From Blastococcus carthaginiensis (lineage in GTDB: Bacteria; Actinomycetota; Actinomycetes; Mycobacteriales; Geodermatophilaceae): a stretch of DNA of 64,000 nucleotides. Positions within the stretch are counted from its first letter, which is position 1; each line of letters begins with the position of its first letter. The position numbers and the translations under genes were made by a program. The notes under the pieces were generated by a model. It saw only the letters and a program-made list of their open reading frames with translations. It was not told the DNA's origin and ran no database searches. Location of the stretch: assembly GCF_030731085.1 (NCBI RefSeq), contig NZ_JASNFN010000027.1, forward strand, positions 1 to 64,000. The letters are read 5' to 3'. This document shows, piece after piece, positions 31,045-39,993 of the stretch.

Positions 31045-32370
31045 TCAGCCGGTCCGGTCGACGGCCGACCGCGAGGCGCGGAACAGCCAGAACGAGGGCA
31101 CCAGCAGCGCGACGGCGACCATCGCGAGCACCACCACGACGCCGCCGGAGACCATCGCGAACGAGACGCCCGCGGCGCTGGCCAGGCCACCGGCGCGCAG
31201 GTCACCCAGCCGGGGGCCGCCGGTGACCACGACGATGAAGACGCCCTGCATGCGGCCGCGCATCTCCTCGGGCGCCGCCGTCTGCAGCATCGCGCTGCGC
31301 AGCACCGCGCTCACCATGTCGCCCGCGCCCGCGACGGCCAGGCACAGGACCGCCAGCCACAGCGTCGGGGCGAGGCCGAAGCCGATGATCGCCACGCCCC
31401 ACACCGCGATCGAGACGATCACCACCGCGCCCTGCCGGTCCACCTTCGACACCCAGCCCGACGTCAGCCCCATCACCAGCGCGCCGATCGAGATGCCCGC
31501 GAACAGCCAGCCCAGGCTGTTGGGCGAGTCGGCGTACCGGGTCTCCGACAGCTCGGGGAACACCGCCTGCGGCCAGGCGAACAGCATCGCGATGATGTCG
31601 ACGACGAAGGTCATGAGCAGCACGGGCTGGGTGCGCAGGAACGCGAAGCCCTCCCAGACCCCGTGCACGGCGGCACCCAGCCGCAGCTTCCCGGCGTCCC
31701 GTCCCGGCGGCAGCGGCGGCAGCCCGCGCAGCAGCACGGCGGCGACCACGAAACCGACGGCGTCGATGGCGTAGGCGGTGGACAGCGACCCGAGCCCGAT
31801 CAGCAGCCCCGCGACCAGCGGGCCCACGATCACGCCGATCTGCCGGACGGTCATGGCGAGCGCGTTCGCGGCGGGGACGCCCGCCGTGCCGACCAGCGCG
31901 GGGATGACGGCGTAGCGCGTCGGCGAGTTGACCGCGGTGAAGGCGGAGACCGCGGCGGTCAGGACCCACAGCAGGACCAGGTTCCCGCCGCCGGGGAGCA
32001 GCGCCTGCGCCGCGAGCAGCGCGCTGGTCACCGCCGCACCGACCGAGGTGACCACCAGCAGCCGCCGGCGGTCCATGGCGTCCGCGATCGCGCCGCCGAG
32101 GAGCCCGAAGACGATGAGCGGGACCAGCGCGACGATCGACGTCACGCCGACCATGAACGACGAGCCGGTCAGCAGGTAGACCTGGAAGGGGACGGCCACC
32201 AGCGTCATCTGCTGACCGATCGTGGTGGTGGCGATGCCCCAGAACAGCCGCCGGTAGCGGGGGTCGCGCAGCGGGGTGGTGTCGATCGCCCAGCCCCGCC
32301 GGCGCACCCGCTCGGGGACCGGCTCCTCGACCGGCGCCCCGCCTTCGAGCGGGTCGACCGGCTGGCTCAC
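31045..32370 (-). CDS. MFS transporter (MFS_3/EntS-like)
   Basis: About 441 residues and 12 predicted helices. The start region DTTPLRDPRYRRLFWGIATTTIGQQMTLVAVPFQVYLLTGSSFMVG is characteristic of the MFS_3 group that includes the enterobactin exporter EntS; GGAIADAMDRRRLLV is the loop 2-3 motif. The start GTG overlaps the pdxH stop (GTGA), so the exporter is coupled to the vitamin B6 gene. Whether it moves a B6 compound cannot be said. Confidence 0.87.
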   Translation of the reverse strand: MSQPVDPLEGGAPVEEPVPERVRRRGWAIDTTPLRDPRYRRLFWGIATTTIGQQMTLVAVPFQVYLLTGSSFMVGVTSIVALVPLIVFGLLGGAIADAMDRRRLLVVTSVGAAVTSALLAAQALLPGGGNLVLLWVLTAAVSAFTAVNSPTRYAVIPALVGTAGVPAANALAMTVRQIGVIVGPLVAGLLIGLGSLSTAYAIDAVGFVVAAVLLRGLPPLPPGRDAGKLRLGAAVHGVWEGFAFLRTQPVLLMTFVVDIIAMLFAWPQAVFPELSETRYADSPNSLGWLFAGISIGALVMGLTSGWVSKVDRQGAVVIVSIAVWGVAIIGFGLAPTLWLAVLCLAVAGAGDMVSAVLRSAMLQTAAPEEMRGRMQGVFIVVVTGGPRLGDLRAGGLASAAGVSFAMVSGGVVVVLAMVAVALLVPSFWLFRASRSAVDRTG

Positions 32371-33014
32371 GGCGCGAGCCGCTGGACGACCCAGCCGCCG
32401 CCTTCGGCGGTGTCGCGGACGAACCGCAGCCGGTCGTGCAGCCGGTCGGCCCCGCCCTGCCAGAACTCCACGCGCTCGGGCACCACCCGGTAGCCGCCCC
32501 ACACCTCGGGGCGGGGCACCGGGCCCTCGGGCGTCTGCTCGTCCAGCAGCCGCACGCGCTCCTCGAGCTCCTGCCGGGAGTCGACGACGGTCGACTGCAC
32601 CGAGGCGACCGCCGCCAGCTGCGAGCCGCGCGGCCGCGGGTCCCACAGCCCGTCGGACGCGGCGTCACCGATCCGCTCCACCCGCCCGGCCACCCGCACC
32701 TGCCGCTGCAGCGCGTGCCACGGGAACACGAGGGCGGCACGCGGGTTCACCGCCAGCTGCGCGCCCTTGGCCGAGGCGTAGCTGGTCCCGAAGACGATGC
32801 CGCCGGCGTCGTAGCCCTTCATGAGCACGATGCGGGCGTCCGGCGCCCCGTCGGCGTCGGCGGTCGCCACCACGACGGCGTTGGGCTCGGGGACCGACGC
32901 TGCGACGGCGTCGGTGAACCAGCGGTCGAACTGCTCGACCCAGGACGGGGCGAGCTCGTCCTCGCGCAGCCGCCCGAGGGTGTAGTCGTTGCGCATGCGG
33001 GTCAGGTCGGGCAC
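32367..33014 (-). CDS. pdxH: Pyridoxamine/pyridoxine 5-phosphate oxidase
   Basis: 215 residues. MRNDYTLGRLREDELAPSWVEQFDRWFTDA, the FMN-binding ARIVLMKGYDAGGIVFGTSYASAKGAQLAVNPRAALVFPW, and the C-terminal WGGYRVVPERVEFWQGGADRLHDRLRF with final VQRLAP are the complete PdxH pattern. FMN dimer that oxidises PNP or PMP to pyridoxal phosphate, last step of B6 salvage. Starts at GTG 33014 (ATG 32996 is possible). Divergent from citrate synthase. Confidence 0.95.
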   Translation of the reverse strand: MPDLTRMRNDYTLGRLREDELAPSWVEQFDRWFTDAVAASVPEPNAVVVATADADGAPDARIVLMKGYDAGGIVFGTSYASAKGAQLAVNPRAALVFPWHALQRQVRVAGRVERIGDAASDGLWDPRPRGSQLAAVASVQSTVVDSRQELEERVRLLDEQTPEGPVPRPEVWGGYRVVPERVEFWQGGADRLHDRLRFVRDTAEGGGWVVQRLAP

Positions 33015-33167
33015 GCCGCCATGCTGACACCGGGGCCGCCGGACGGCTCGGGAGGGCGCCCGCACCGCCCCCCGTGTGCCGGGACGGGCCGGACGGCCTA
33101 GGGTCGGCAGGCAATCGTGCGCCGGTTCCTGCGCGCACGTGGGTCCGCGCGCAGAGGAGCTTGCGAG

Positions 33168-34289
33168 ATGGCCGACGACTTCGTACCCGGCCTCGAAGGC
33201 ATCATCGCCTTCGAGACCGAGATCGCCGAACCGGACAAGGACGGCGGTGCGCTCCGCTACCGCGGGGTCGACATCGAGGACCTGGTCGGCAAGGTCACCT
33301 TCGGCAACGTCTGGGCACTGCTGGTCGACGGCAAGTTCGGTCCCGGGCTGCCGCCGGCGGAGCCGTTCCCCATCCCGGTGCACAGCGGCGACGTGCGCGT
33401 CGACGTCCAGGCCGCCCTGGCGATGCTGGCCCCGTTCTGGGGGTACCGCCCGCTGCTGGACATCAGCGCCGAGGAGGCGCGCGACCAGCTGGCCCGCGCC
33501 GCGGTCATGGCGCTGTCCTACGTCGCCCAGTCCGCCCGCGGCATCGGCGTCCCCGCCGTGCCGCAGAGCCGGATCGACGAGGCCGCGACCATCGTCGAGC
33601 GGTTCATGGTGCGCTGGCGCGGCGAGCCCGACCCCCGCCACGTGGCCGCGGTCGACGCCTACTGGACCTCCGCCGCCGAGCACGGCATGAACGCCTCGAC
33701 GTTCACCGCGCGCGTCATCGCCTCCACCGGTGCCGACGTCGCCGCCGCCATGTCCGGCGCGATCGGCGCGATGTCCGGCCCGCTGCACGGCGGCGCCCCC
33801 TCCCGGGTGCTGCACATGCTCGACGACGTCGAGAAGACCGGGAACGCCGAGAAGTACGTGAAGGACCTGCTCGACCGCAAGGAGCGGTTGATGGGCTTCG
33901 GCCACCGGGTCTACCGCGCCGAGGACCCCCGCGCCCGCGTGCTCCGCCGCTCCGCCCAGGAGCTCGGCGCCCCGCGCTTCGAGGCCGCCCTCGCCCTGGA
34001 GAACGCCGCCCTCAAGGAGCTGCGCGAGCGGCGTCCCGACCGGCCGGTCGAGACAAACGTGGAGTTCTGGGCGGCCATCGTCCTGGACTTCGCCGAGGTC
34101 CCCAGCCACATGTTCACCTCGATGTTCACCTGCGCCCGCACCGCCGGCTGGTGCGCGCACATCCTCGAGCAGAAGAACACCGGCCGCCTGGTGCGCCCCT
34201 CGGCCCGCTACATCGGGCCCGAGCCGCGCAAGCCCGAGGCCGTCGAGGGCTGGGACACCATCAACACGAAGGCCGCCCAGCTGGCCTGA
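33168..34289 (+). CDS. citA: Citrate synthase 2
   Basis: 373 residues, identical in length to CitA of M. tuberculosis as I remember it. Catalytic residues are visible: His in SGPLHGGAPSRVLHML, His and Arg in GFGHRVYRAEDPRARVL and Asp in EFWAAIVLDF. Condenses acetyl-CoA with oxaloacetate. Start ATG 33168 with GAGGAGC ribosome-binding site; TAGGGT at 33099-33104 may be the -10 box. Oxaloacetate for this enzyme is supplied by ppc, 10 kb away. Confidence 0.93.
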   Translation: MADDFVPGLEGIIAFETEIAEPDKDGGALRYRGVDIEDLVGKVTFGNVWALLVDGKFGPGLPPAEPFPIPVHSGDVRVDVQAALAMLAPFWGYRPLLDISAEEARDQLARAAVMALSYVAQSARGIGVPAVPQSRIDEAATIVERFMVRWRGEPDPRHVAAVDAYWTSAAEHGMNASTFTARVIASTGADVAAAMSGAIGAMSGPLHGGAPSRVLHMLDDVEKTGNAEKYVKDLLDRKERLMGFGHRVYRAEDPRARVLRRSAQELGAPRFEAALALENAALKELRERRPDRPVETNVEFWAAIVLDFAEVPSHMFTSMFTCARTAGWCAHILEQKNTGRLVRPSARYIGPEPRKPEAVEGWDTINTKAAQLA

Positions 34290-34295
34290 GGCACG

Positions 34296-34339
34296 CCCGG
34301 CGCAGCCCCGTCGCACGTGCGCGGCGGGGCTGCGCCGGG
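34296..34339 (+). terminator. Strong hairpin terminator after citA
   Basis: CCCGGCGCAGCCCCG at 34296-34310 is perfectly complementary to CGGGGCTGCGCCGGG at 34325-34339, a 15-bp stem around a 14-base loop that itself contains the palindrome GCACGTGC. It starts 6 bases after the stop codon. Confidence 0.8.
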
Positions 34340-34374
34340 GCTCCGTAGCGCACCGTCGAGAGGCCCTCCCCGGC

Positions 34375-35487
34375 ATGACCCCCACCATCCCCGCCGCGCT
34401 CCTCCCGGCCGACGGCCGGTTCGGGAGCGGGCCGTCCAAGGTGCGCCCCGAGGCCTTGCGCGCCCTGGCCGGCGCGGGAGCCGCGGTCATGGGCACCTCG
34501 CACCGCCAGGCACCGGTGAAGGCCCTGGTGCGCCGGATCCGGGAGGGGCTGACCCAGCTGTTCGACCTCCCCGACGGCTACGAGGTGGTGCTCGGCAACG
34601 GCGGGACGAACGCGTTCTGGGACGCCGCCCTGTTCGGCCTGATCCGCGACCGCGCCGCCCTCGGCAGCTACGGGGAGTTCTCCGCCAGGTTCGCCGCCGC
34701 GGCGCGGGACGCACCGTTCCTCGGGGAGCCGGTGGTCGTCACGGCCGAGCCCGGCTCGCTCGCGCTGCCGGCCGCCACCCGGGGCGTCGACGCCTACGCC
34801 TGGGTGCACAACGAGACCTCCACCGGGGTCATGGCCCCCATCTCGCGCCCCAGTGGCACCGAGGACGCCCTGGTGCTCGTCGACGCGACCTCCGGCGCCG
34901 GCGGCCTCCCGGTCGACGTCTCGCAGACCGACGTCTACTACTTCGCCCCGCAGAAGTCCTTCGCCTCCGACGGCGGGCTCTGGGTGGCGCTGATGTCGGC
35001 CGACGCGCTGCAGCGGATCGCCGAGCTCAAGGCCTCGGGCCGCTGGGTGCCCGCCTTCCTCGACCTGTCGATCGCCGTCGAGAACTCGGCGAGGGACCAG
35101 ACGTACAACACCCCGGCCGTCGCCACGCTGTTCCTGCTGGCCGACCAGATCGACTGGCTGCTCTCCCTCGGGGGCCTGTCGGCCGCCGTCGAGCGCACCC
35201 GCGAGTCCTCGTCGCGGCTCTACGGCTGGGCGGAGCGGTCGGCGTACGCCACGCCCTTCGTCGCCGACCGGGAGCACCGCAGCTACGTCGTGGGCACCGT
35301 CGACTTCGCCGACTCCGTCGACGCCGCGGCGCTGGCGGCGACGCTGCGCGCCCACGGCATCGTCGACGTCGAGCCCTACCGCCGGCTCGGCCGCAACCAG
35401 CTGCGCGTCGGCATGTTCCCCGCGGTCGACCCGGACGACGTGCAGGCGCTGACGGCCTGCATCGACTACGTGGTGGAGCGCCTGTAG
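34375..35487 (+). CDS. serC: Phosphoserine aminotransferase
   Basis: 370 residues of the mycobacterial-type SerC. RFGSGPSKVRPEALRALA at the start, the PLP-lysine in YYFAPQKSFASDGGLW (Lys about 199) preceded by LVDATSGAGGLPVDV. Transfers amino from glutamate to 3-phosphohydroxypyruvate in serine synthesis; PLP cofactor links it to the adjacent pdxH. Start ATG 34375. Confidence 0.95.
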   Translation: MTPTIPAALLPADGRFGSGPSKVRPEALRALAGAGAAVMGTSHRQAPVKALVRRIREGLTQLFDLPDGYEVVLGNGGTNAFWDAALFGLIRDRAALGSYGEFSARFAAAARDAPFLGEPVVVTAEPGSLALPAATRGVDAYAWVHNETSTGVMAPISRPSGTEDALVLVDATSGAGGLPVDVSQTDVYYFAPQKSFASDGGLWVALMSADALQRIAELKASGRWVPAFLDLSIAVENSARDQTYNTPAVATLFLLADQIDWLLSLGGLSAAVERTRESSSRLYGWAERSAYATPFVADREHRSYVVGTVDFADSVDAAALAATLRAHGIVDVEPYRRLGRNQLRVGMFPAVDPDDVQALTACIDYVVERL

Positions 35488-35515
35488 GGACGGCGCCCCT
35501 GGGCCCCTGCGGGGG

Positions 35516-38257
35516 GTGGAGCCGGTCGGGAGCCGACCGGGCGTCGTGCACGATGTGTCGGTGGAGGTGGATGTGGGGCCCGGTGTGCCTGCGGGCGCCG
35601 ACGGTGGCGATCCTTTCGCCGCCGGCGGGGAGGCCGGCCGGCTGATGGCCGCCTTCGACTGGGCCGCCACCCCGGTCGGGCCGGTCGAGAGCTGGCCGGC
35701 CAGTCTGCGCTTCGCCGTCCGGACCGTGCTGGTGTCGAAGTTCCCCATGGTCCTGACCTGGGGGCCGGAGTACATCCAGTTCTACAACGACGCCTACGCG
35801 CCCTTCATCGGCGCCAAGCACCCGGCGATCGGCGAGGACATCCGCCAGACCCTCGCCGAGGGCTGGGACGCGCTCGGCCCCCCGGTCGAGCGGGCGATGG
35901 CCACGTGCGAGGCCTCCTGGCTGCCGGGGCTGCTGCTGCTGCTCGAGCGCGCCGGCTACCGGGAGGAGACGTACTTCACCGTCTCCCATGCGCCGGCGTT
36001 CGGGGACGACGGCCGGGTGGCCGGGATGCACGGCGTCTGCACCGAGGTCACGGGGCAGATCATCGGTGAGCGCCGGCAGCGGCTCCTCCACGACCTGGCG
36101 ACGGTCGGATCCCAGCTCGGGGACGAGCAGGAGACGGTGGCGGCGATGTGCGCCGCCCTGGCCGCCGACTCCTTGGACCTGCCGTTCGCCGCCGTGTACC
36201 TCGCCTCCCCCGGCGAACCCGGGTTCCGCCGCGTCGCCGCGGTGGGATGCGACGCGAGGCTGCTGCCGGAGACGGCGGAGACCGACGCCGAGCTCACCGG
36301 GATCGTCGACCGGCTGGACGTGACCGGCGGCCCGTTCGGTGACCGCGTCACCGAGGCCGTCGTCCTCCCGCTCACCGCCACGCGGGACGGCGAGCCGCTC
36401 GGCCTGCTCCTCGCGGGCACCAGCCCCAACCTCGCGCTCGACGTGGAGTACCGGTCCTTCTACGAGCTCGTGGCCGGGCAGTTCGCCGGCGTGGTCGTCA
36501 ACATCCGAGCCTTCGAGGTCGAGCGGTCGCGGGCGGAGTCCCTGGCCGAGCTGGACCGCGCCAAGACGACGTTCTTCGCCGACGTCAGCCACGAGCTGCG
36601 CACGCCGCTGACCCTGCTGCTGGGCCCGCTCCGCGACGTGCTCGACGACCCCGACGCCGCGTTGACCGCGGACGTGCGGGAGCAGGTCGCCCTCGCCGTG
36701 CGCAACGGCCAGCGGCTGCGACGCCTGGTCGACGACCTGCTCGACTTCGCCGGCATCGAGGCCGGGCGGGCCACCCCGGTGCGGGTGGCGACCGATGTGG
36801 CCACCTTCACCGCCGAGCTGACCGGCATCTTCCGGTCGACCGCCGAGCGGGCCGGGCTGCGGCTGACCGTCGACTGCCCGCCGCTGGGGCGTCCCGCCCA
36901 CGTGGACCCGCGGATGTGGGAGAAGATCGTCGTCAACCTCCTCGCCAACGCGGTGAAGTACACCTTCGTGGGCGGGATCGACGTCGCCCTCCGCGGCGTG
37001 GACGACCGCTTCGTGCTCACCGTCGCCGACACCGGTGTGGGCATCGTCGCCGAGGAGCTCCCCCAGCTCTTCCAGCGCTTCCACCGCGTCGCCGGGGCCG
37101 CCGCCCGCACCCGTGAGGGCACCGGTATCGGCCTGGCCCTGGTGCAGGAGCTCACCGCGCTGCACGGGGGCACCGTCACGGTGACCAGCGAGCCGGGGCA
37201 GGGCAGCACGTTCACCGTCTCCCTGCCGTTCGGCGAGCCCGACGCCGCCGCCGACGTTCCCGCGGCCGCCCCCTCCGACGCCGCCCGCGGCGAGGCCGAG
37301 GGCTGGGAGCAGCAGGGCGCACGCCCGGCGGGCCGGCCGGCCGGCGCCCCGGATGCGCCCGGCGTGCTGGTCGTCGACGACAACGCCGACATGCGCAGCT
37401 ACCTCACCCGCCTGCTGCAGCCCTACTGGGCGGTGCGCACGGCCGCCGACGGCGCGGAAGCGCTCGCCGCGGTGGCCGAGCGGCGCCCGGCCCTGGTGCT
37501 GACCGACGTGATGATGCCCCGGGTCGACGGGTTCGAGCTGCTGCGGGCGCTGCGCGCGGACCCGGCCACCCGCGACGTCCCGGTGATCATGCTGACCGCC
37601 CGCGCCGGGCAGGAGGCGTCGGTCGAGGGGCTGGAGGCCGGCGCCGACGACTACCTGGCCAAGCCCTTCCGCGCCGCGGAGCTGCTCGCCCGCGTGCGGG
37701 TGGCGATGGAGCGGGCCGCCGGTCACGCCGTGGCCCCCGCTGGTGCGCGCGACCTCGCCCCGCCCCGGCCGGCGACCTCACCGCTGCCGGCCCCGCTGGT
37801 CTCCACCCACGTCGAGCGGCCCGGGCACGGCAGCGAGCCCGTGCCTGCTCCCCGTGCCGGCGACTCCTCCGGCGCCCGCTCCCGGGCGCACTGGCGGCTG
37901 CCGTCGGAGCTCTCCTCCATCCCCGTGGTGCGCCGGCGGCTCCGCGCGCTGCTGGCCGACGCCGGCATCGGCCCGGACCAGTCCTACGACCTGCTCCTGG
38001 CCGCCTGCGAGGCGGCCAGCAACGCGATCGAGCACGCCCAGGACCCCATCGAGCCCGTCGTCGAGGTGACCGCGGTCGTCGAGGGCGGCGCCGTGGAGAT
38101 CACGGTCCGCGACCACGGCCAGTGGCGGGAACGGGTGCCGAGCATGGACCGCGGCCGCGGCTCCACGCTGATGAGCGCGGTCGCCGAGGTCACCGCCGTC
38201 CCCAGCCCCGAGGGGACGACGGTCCGGATCCGGGCCGCACTGCGGCCGGCCGCCTGA
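35516..38257 (+). CDS. Hybrid sensor kinase: PAS-GAF-HisKA-HATPase-REC-RsbW-like ATPase
   Basis: 913 residues if begun at GTG 35516; GTG 35555 is an alternative. Domains in order: PAS-like sensor (about 40-180, FDWAATPVGPVESWPASLR and YNDAYAPFIGAKHPAIG), GAF (about 190-345), HisKA with His359 in DVSHELRTPLTLLLG, HATPase with VNLLANAVKY, DTGVGI and GTGIGLALV, receiver (about 617-735) with phospho-Asp664 in LVLTDVMMP and Lys in YLAKPF, a Pro/Ala linker, and a second, RsbW-type HATPase (about 790-913; SYDLLLAACEAASNAIEHA, VRDHGQWRE, RGSTLM). No membrane segment. The last domain is the anti-sigma serine kinase fold. Followed by the IS110 element. Confidence 0.9.
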   Translation: MEPVGSRPGVVHDVSVEVDVGPGVPAGADGGDPFAAGGEAGRLMAAFDWAATPVGPVESWPASLRFAVRTVLVSKFPMVLTWGPEYIQFYNDAYAPFIGAKHPAIGEDIRQTLAEGWDALGPPVERAMATCEASWLPGLLLLLERAGYREETYFTVSHAPAFGDDGRVAGMHGVCTEVTGQIIGERRQRLLHDLATVGSQLGDEQETVAAMCAALAADSLDLPFAAVYLASPGEPGFRRVAAVGCDARLLPETAETDAELTGIVDRLDVTGGPFGDRVTEAVVLPLTATRDGEPLGLLLAGTSPNLALDVEYRSFYELVAGQFAGVVVNIRAFEVERSRAESLAELDRAKTTFFADVSHELRTPLTLLLGPLRDVLDDPDAALTADVREQVALAVRNGQRLRRLVDDLLDFAGIEAGRATPVRVATDVATFTAELTGIFRSTAERAGLRLTVDCPPLGRPAHVDPRMWEKIVVNLLANAVKYTFVGGIDVALRGVDDRFVLTVADTGVGIVAEELPQLFQRFHRVAGAAARTREGTGIGLALVQELTALHGGTVTVTSEPGQGSTFTVSLPFGEPDAAADVPAAAPSDAARGEAEGWEQQGARPAGRPAGAPDAPGVLVVDDNADMRSYLTRLLQPYWAVRTAADGAEALAAVAERRPALVLTDVMMPRVDGFELLRALRADPATRDVPVIMLTARAGQEASVEGLEAGADDYLAKPFRAAELLARVRVAMERAAGHAVAPAGARDLAPPRPATSPLPAPLVSTHVERPGHGSEPVPAPRAGDSSGARSRAHWRLPSELSSIPVVRRRLRALLADAGIGPDQSYDLLLAACEAASNAIEHAQDPIEPVVEVTAVVEGGAVEITVRDHGQWRERVPSMDRGRGSTLMSAVAEVTAVPSPEGTTVRIRAALRPAA

Positions 38258-38352
38258 CCCGCCAGTACTCACGTGCTCGCTCGGCTGCCCACCTGTTGCC
38301 GCACAGGCTGAGCAGGGGGCCCGTCAGCGCAGTCTTCCTATCCCTGTTCGGG

Positions 38353-38510
38353 ACGCCTGGCAGGCGTGAAAATGTGGTTGGGCTGCTCGCCGACGTCGGT
38401 TCCCCGCCTGGGACACGATCCCGTAGCGCAGTCTGACGCTGGGGCCTGGACCCGAAGGGTCGCGCACTGTGCTTCGAGCACGCCGGTCAGATTCTCGATT
38501 GCCTGACCGG
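38353..38510 (+). ncRNA. Candidate IS110 bridge RNA (hairpin array)
   Basis: Upstream of the transposase a series of stems can be read by eye: ACGCCT/AGGCGT (38353-38367), GGGA/TCCC (38410-38422), AGCG/CGCT (about 38425-38440), GACCC-GAA-GGGTC (38449-38461), GTGCT-TCG-AGCAC (38469-38481) and CCGGTCAG/CTGACCGG (38483-38510). IS110 elements of the IS621 type make a structured bridge RNA from this position that guides target and donor recognition. Exact ends and guide loops cannot be set without related copies. Confidence 0.45.
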
Positions 38511-38564
38511 GCCCCGCGGGCAGCCCGCCTTGCTGGTCGAGGAGCGCGGAGGGCGGTGTCAGGA

Positions 38565-39914
38565 ATGCAGGAACCCCAGGAGATCCACGACGAGGAGCAC
38601 GAACAGCTCATCGAGCGGGTTGCGGCGATCGATGTGGCCAAGGCGTCAGGGATGGTGTGCACCCGCGTGCCACACCCGTCGGTGGCCAAGCGACGTCTCA
38701 CGCGGGTGTGGGAAGTCAAGGCGACCACCCAGTCGATCATGGAGTTGGCCGACCAGCTGGCCGAGGCGCGGATCGAGCGGGTCACCGTGGAGTCGACCTC
38801 GGATTACTGGCGGGGGTTCTTCTTCCTGCTCGAGGCCCGCGGCCTGGACGTGATGCTGGTCAACGCCCGGGAGGTGAAGAACGTCCCGGGCCGGCCCAAG
38901 ACCGACAAGCTGGACGCGGTCTGGCTGGCCAAGCTCACCGAACGAGGCATGCTGCGGCCCTCATTCGTGCCTCCGACCGAGATCCGGGTGCTGCGTGACT
39001 ACACCCGGCTGCGCACCGATCTGACCGTCGAGCGGACCCGGCACTGGTCTCGGCTGGAGAAACTCCTCGAAGACGCCCTCATCAAGATCACTACCGTGGC
39101 CAGCCGGATCGACGGGGTCTCGGTGCGGGAGATGATCGAGGCGCTGATCGCCGGCCAACGCGACCCGCGCGTGCTGGCCGGATTTGCCCGCGGCCGGATG
39201 CGGATGAAGCACACCGCCCTGGTCGAGGCGCTCACCGGGCGGTTCGATGATCACCACGGCGAGCTGGCTCGGATGCTGCTGGATCAGATCGATGCGCTCA
39301 ACGCCCAGATCGAGCGGCTGACCACCCGCATCGATGAACTGATCGAGGCGATCCCGGCCGCCCGCGCACCGGCCGGTCCCTCCGGCGGCGAACCCGCCGG
39401 CTCCGAACCCGCCGGCGACCAACCGCGGTCGGCGCTCGACCGCCTCGATGAGATCCCCGGCCTGGCCCGCCGCGGCGCCCAGGTGATCCTGGCCGAGATC
39501 GGGCTGAACATGGCTCAGTTCCCGACCGCCGGACACCTGGTCTCCTGGGCCCGGCTCTGCCCGCGCACCATCCAGTCCGGACCGACCACCCGCGCCGGAC
39601 GCACCGGAAAGGGCAACCCCTACCTCAAAGGCGTCCTCGGCGAGATGGCGACCGCCGCGGCCAAGACCAATACCTTCCTCGGCGAGCGCTACCGGCGGCT
39701 GGTCAAGCGCCGCGGCAAGCTCAAGGCCCTCGTCGCGGTCGCACGCTCCATCCTGGTGATCATCTGGCACCTGCTCGCCGACCCGATGCTGCGCTACCGC
39801 GACCTCGGCGCGGACTACCACAGCCTCCGCATCGACAAGGGACGCAAGACCCGCGACCACCTCCGCGGCCTGGAAGCACTCGGCTACACCGTCACCCTCA
39901 CCCAAGCCGCCTAA
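38565..39914 (+). CDS. IS110-family DEDD transposase/recombinase
   Basis: 449 residues from ATG 38565 (GTG 38556 or further upstream starts are possible). N-terminal RuvC-like DEDD domain: Asp in AAIDVAKASGMVC, Glu in VESTSDYWRG, Asp-Asp in PKTDKLDAVWLAKL. A coiled-coil (about 245-290) leads to the Transposase_20 domain with LDEIPGLARRGAQVILAEIG, FPTAGHLVSWARLCP and SGPTTRAGRTGKGNPYLKGVL, which provides the catalytic serine. All active-site residues appear intact, so the element may be functional. A Gly/Ser/Pro/Ala insert (about 285-312, with repeated GGEPAG/SEPAG units) lies between the domains. Confidence 0.93.
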   Translation: MQEPQEIHDEEHEQLIERVAAIDVAKASGMVCTRVPHPSVAKRRLTRVWEVKATTQSIMELADQLAEARIERVTVESTSDYWRGFFFLLEARGLDVMLVNAREVKNVPGRPKTDKLDAVWLAKLTERGMLRPSFVPPTEIRVLRDYTRLRTDLTVERTRHWSRLEKLLEDALIKITTVASRIDGVSVREMIEALIAGQRDPRVLAGFARGRMRMKHTALVEALTGRFDDHHGELARMLLDQIDALNAQIERLTTRIDELIEAIPAARAPAGPSGGEPAGSEPAGDQPRSALDRLDEIPGLARRGAQVILAEIGLNMAQFPTAGHLVSWARLCPRTIQSGPTTRAGRTGKGNPYLKGVLGEMATAAAKTNTFLGERYRRLVKRRGKLKALVAVARSILVIIWHLLADPMLRYRDLGADYHSLRIDKGRKTRDHLRGLEALGYTVTLTQAA

Positions 39915-39993
39915 CCAGCAACCACTCCAGCCGACCCCGGAACACATGCCCGAGGGTCAACTGAAGCGCGCCGTCGTGGCCCCGTTGTGGTGG

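Larger units (their letters stand above)
38300..39960 (+). mobile_element. IS110-family insertion sequence (ends not resolved)
   Basis: One DEDD transposase gene with a non-coding 5 prime region of up to 307 bases (from 38258) and a 3 prime region of at most 79 bases (to 39993). IS110 elements characteristically have no terminal inverted repeats and little or no target duplication; I see neither, so the stated limits are approximate. Both neighbours (sensor kinase, ATP-grasp gene) are complete, so it landed between convergent genes. A loose similarity, CCCGAAGGGTC at 38451 and CCCGAGGGTC at 39949, may relate to donor recognition. Confidence 0.7.

Noticed and set aside
38469..38564. Longer N-terminus of the IS110 transposase from 38469
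   Set aside because: It would overlap three of the upstream stems and adds Arg-rich sequence outside the DEDD domain; ATG 38565 is better placed, although GTG 38556 remains possible.
38324..38785. Minus-strand 153-codon frame across the IS110 left end
   Set aside because: No homology pattern and overlaps the hairpin array and transposase start; non-coding.
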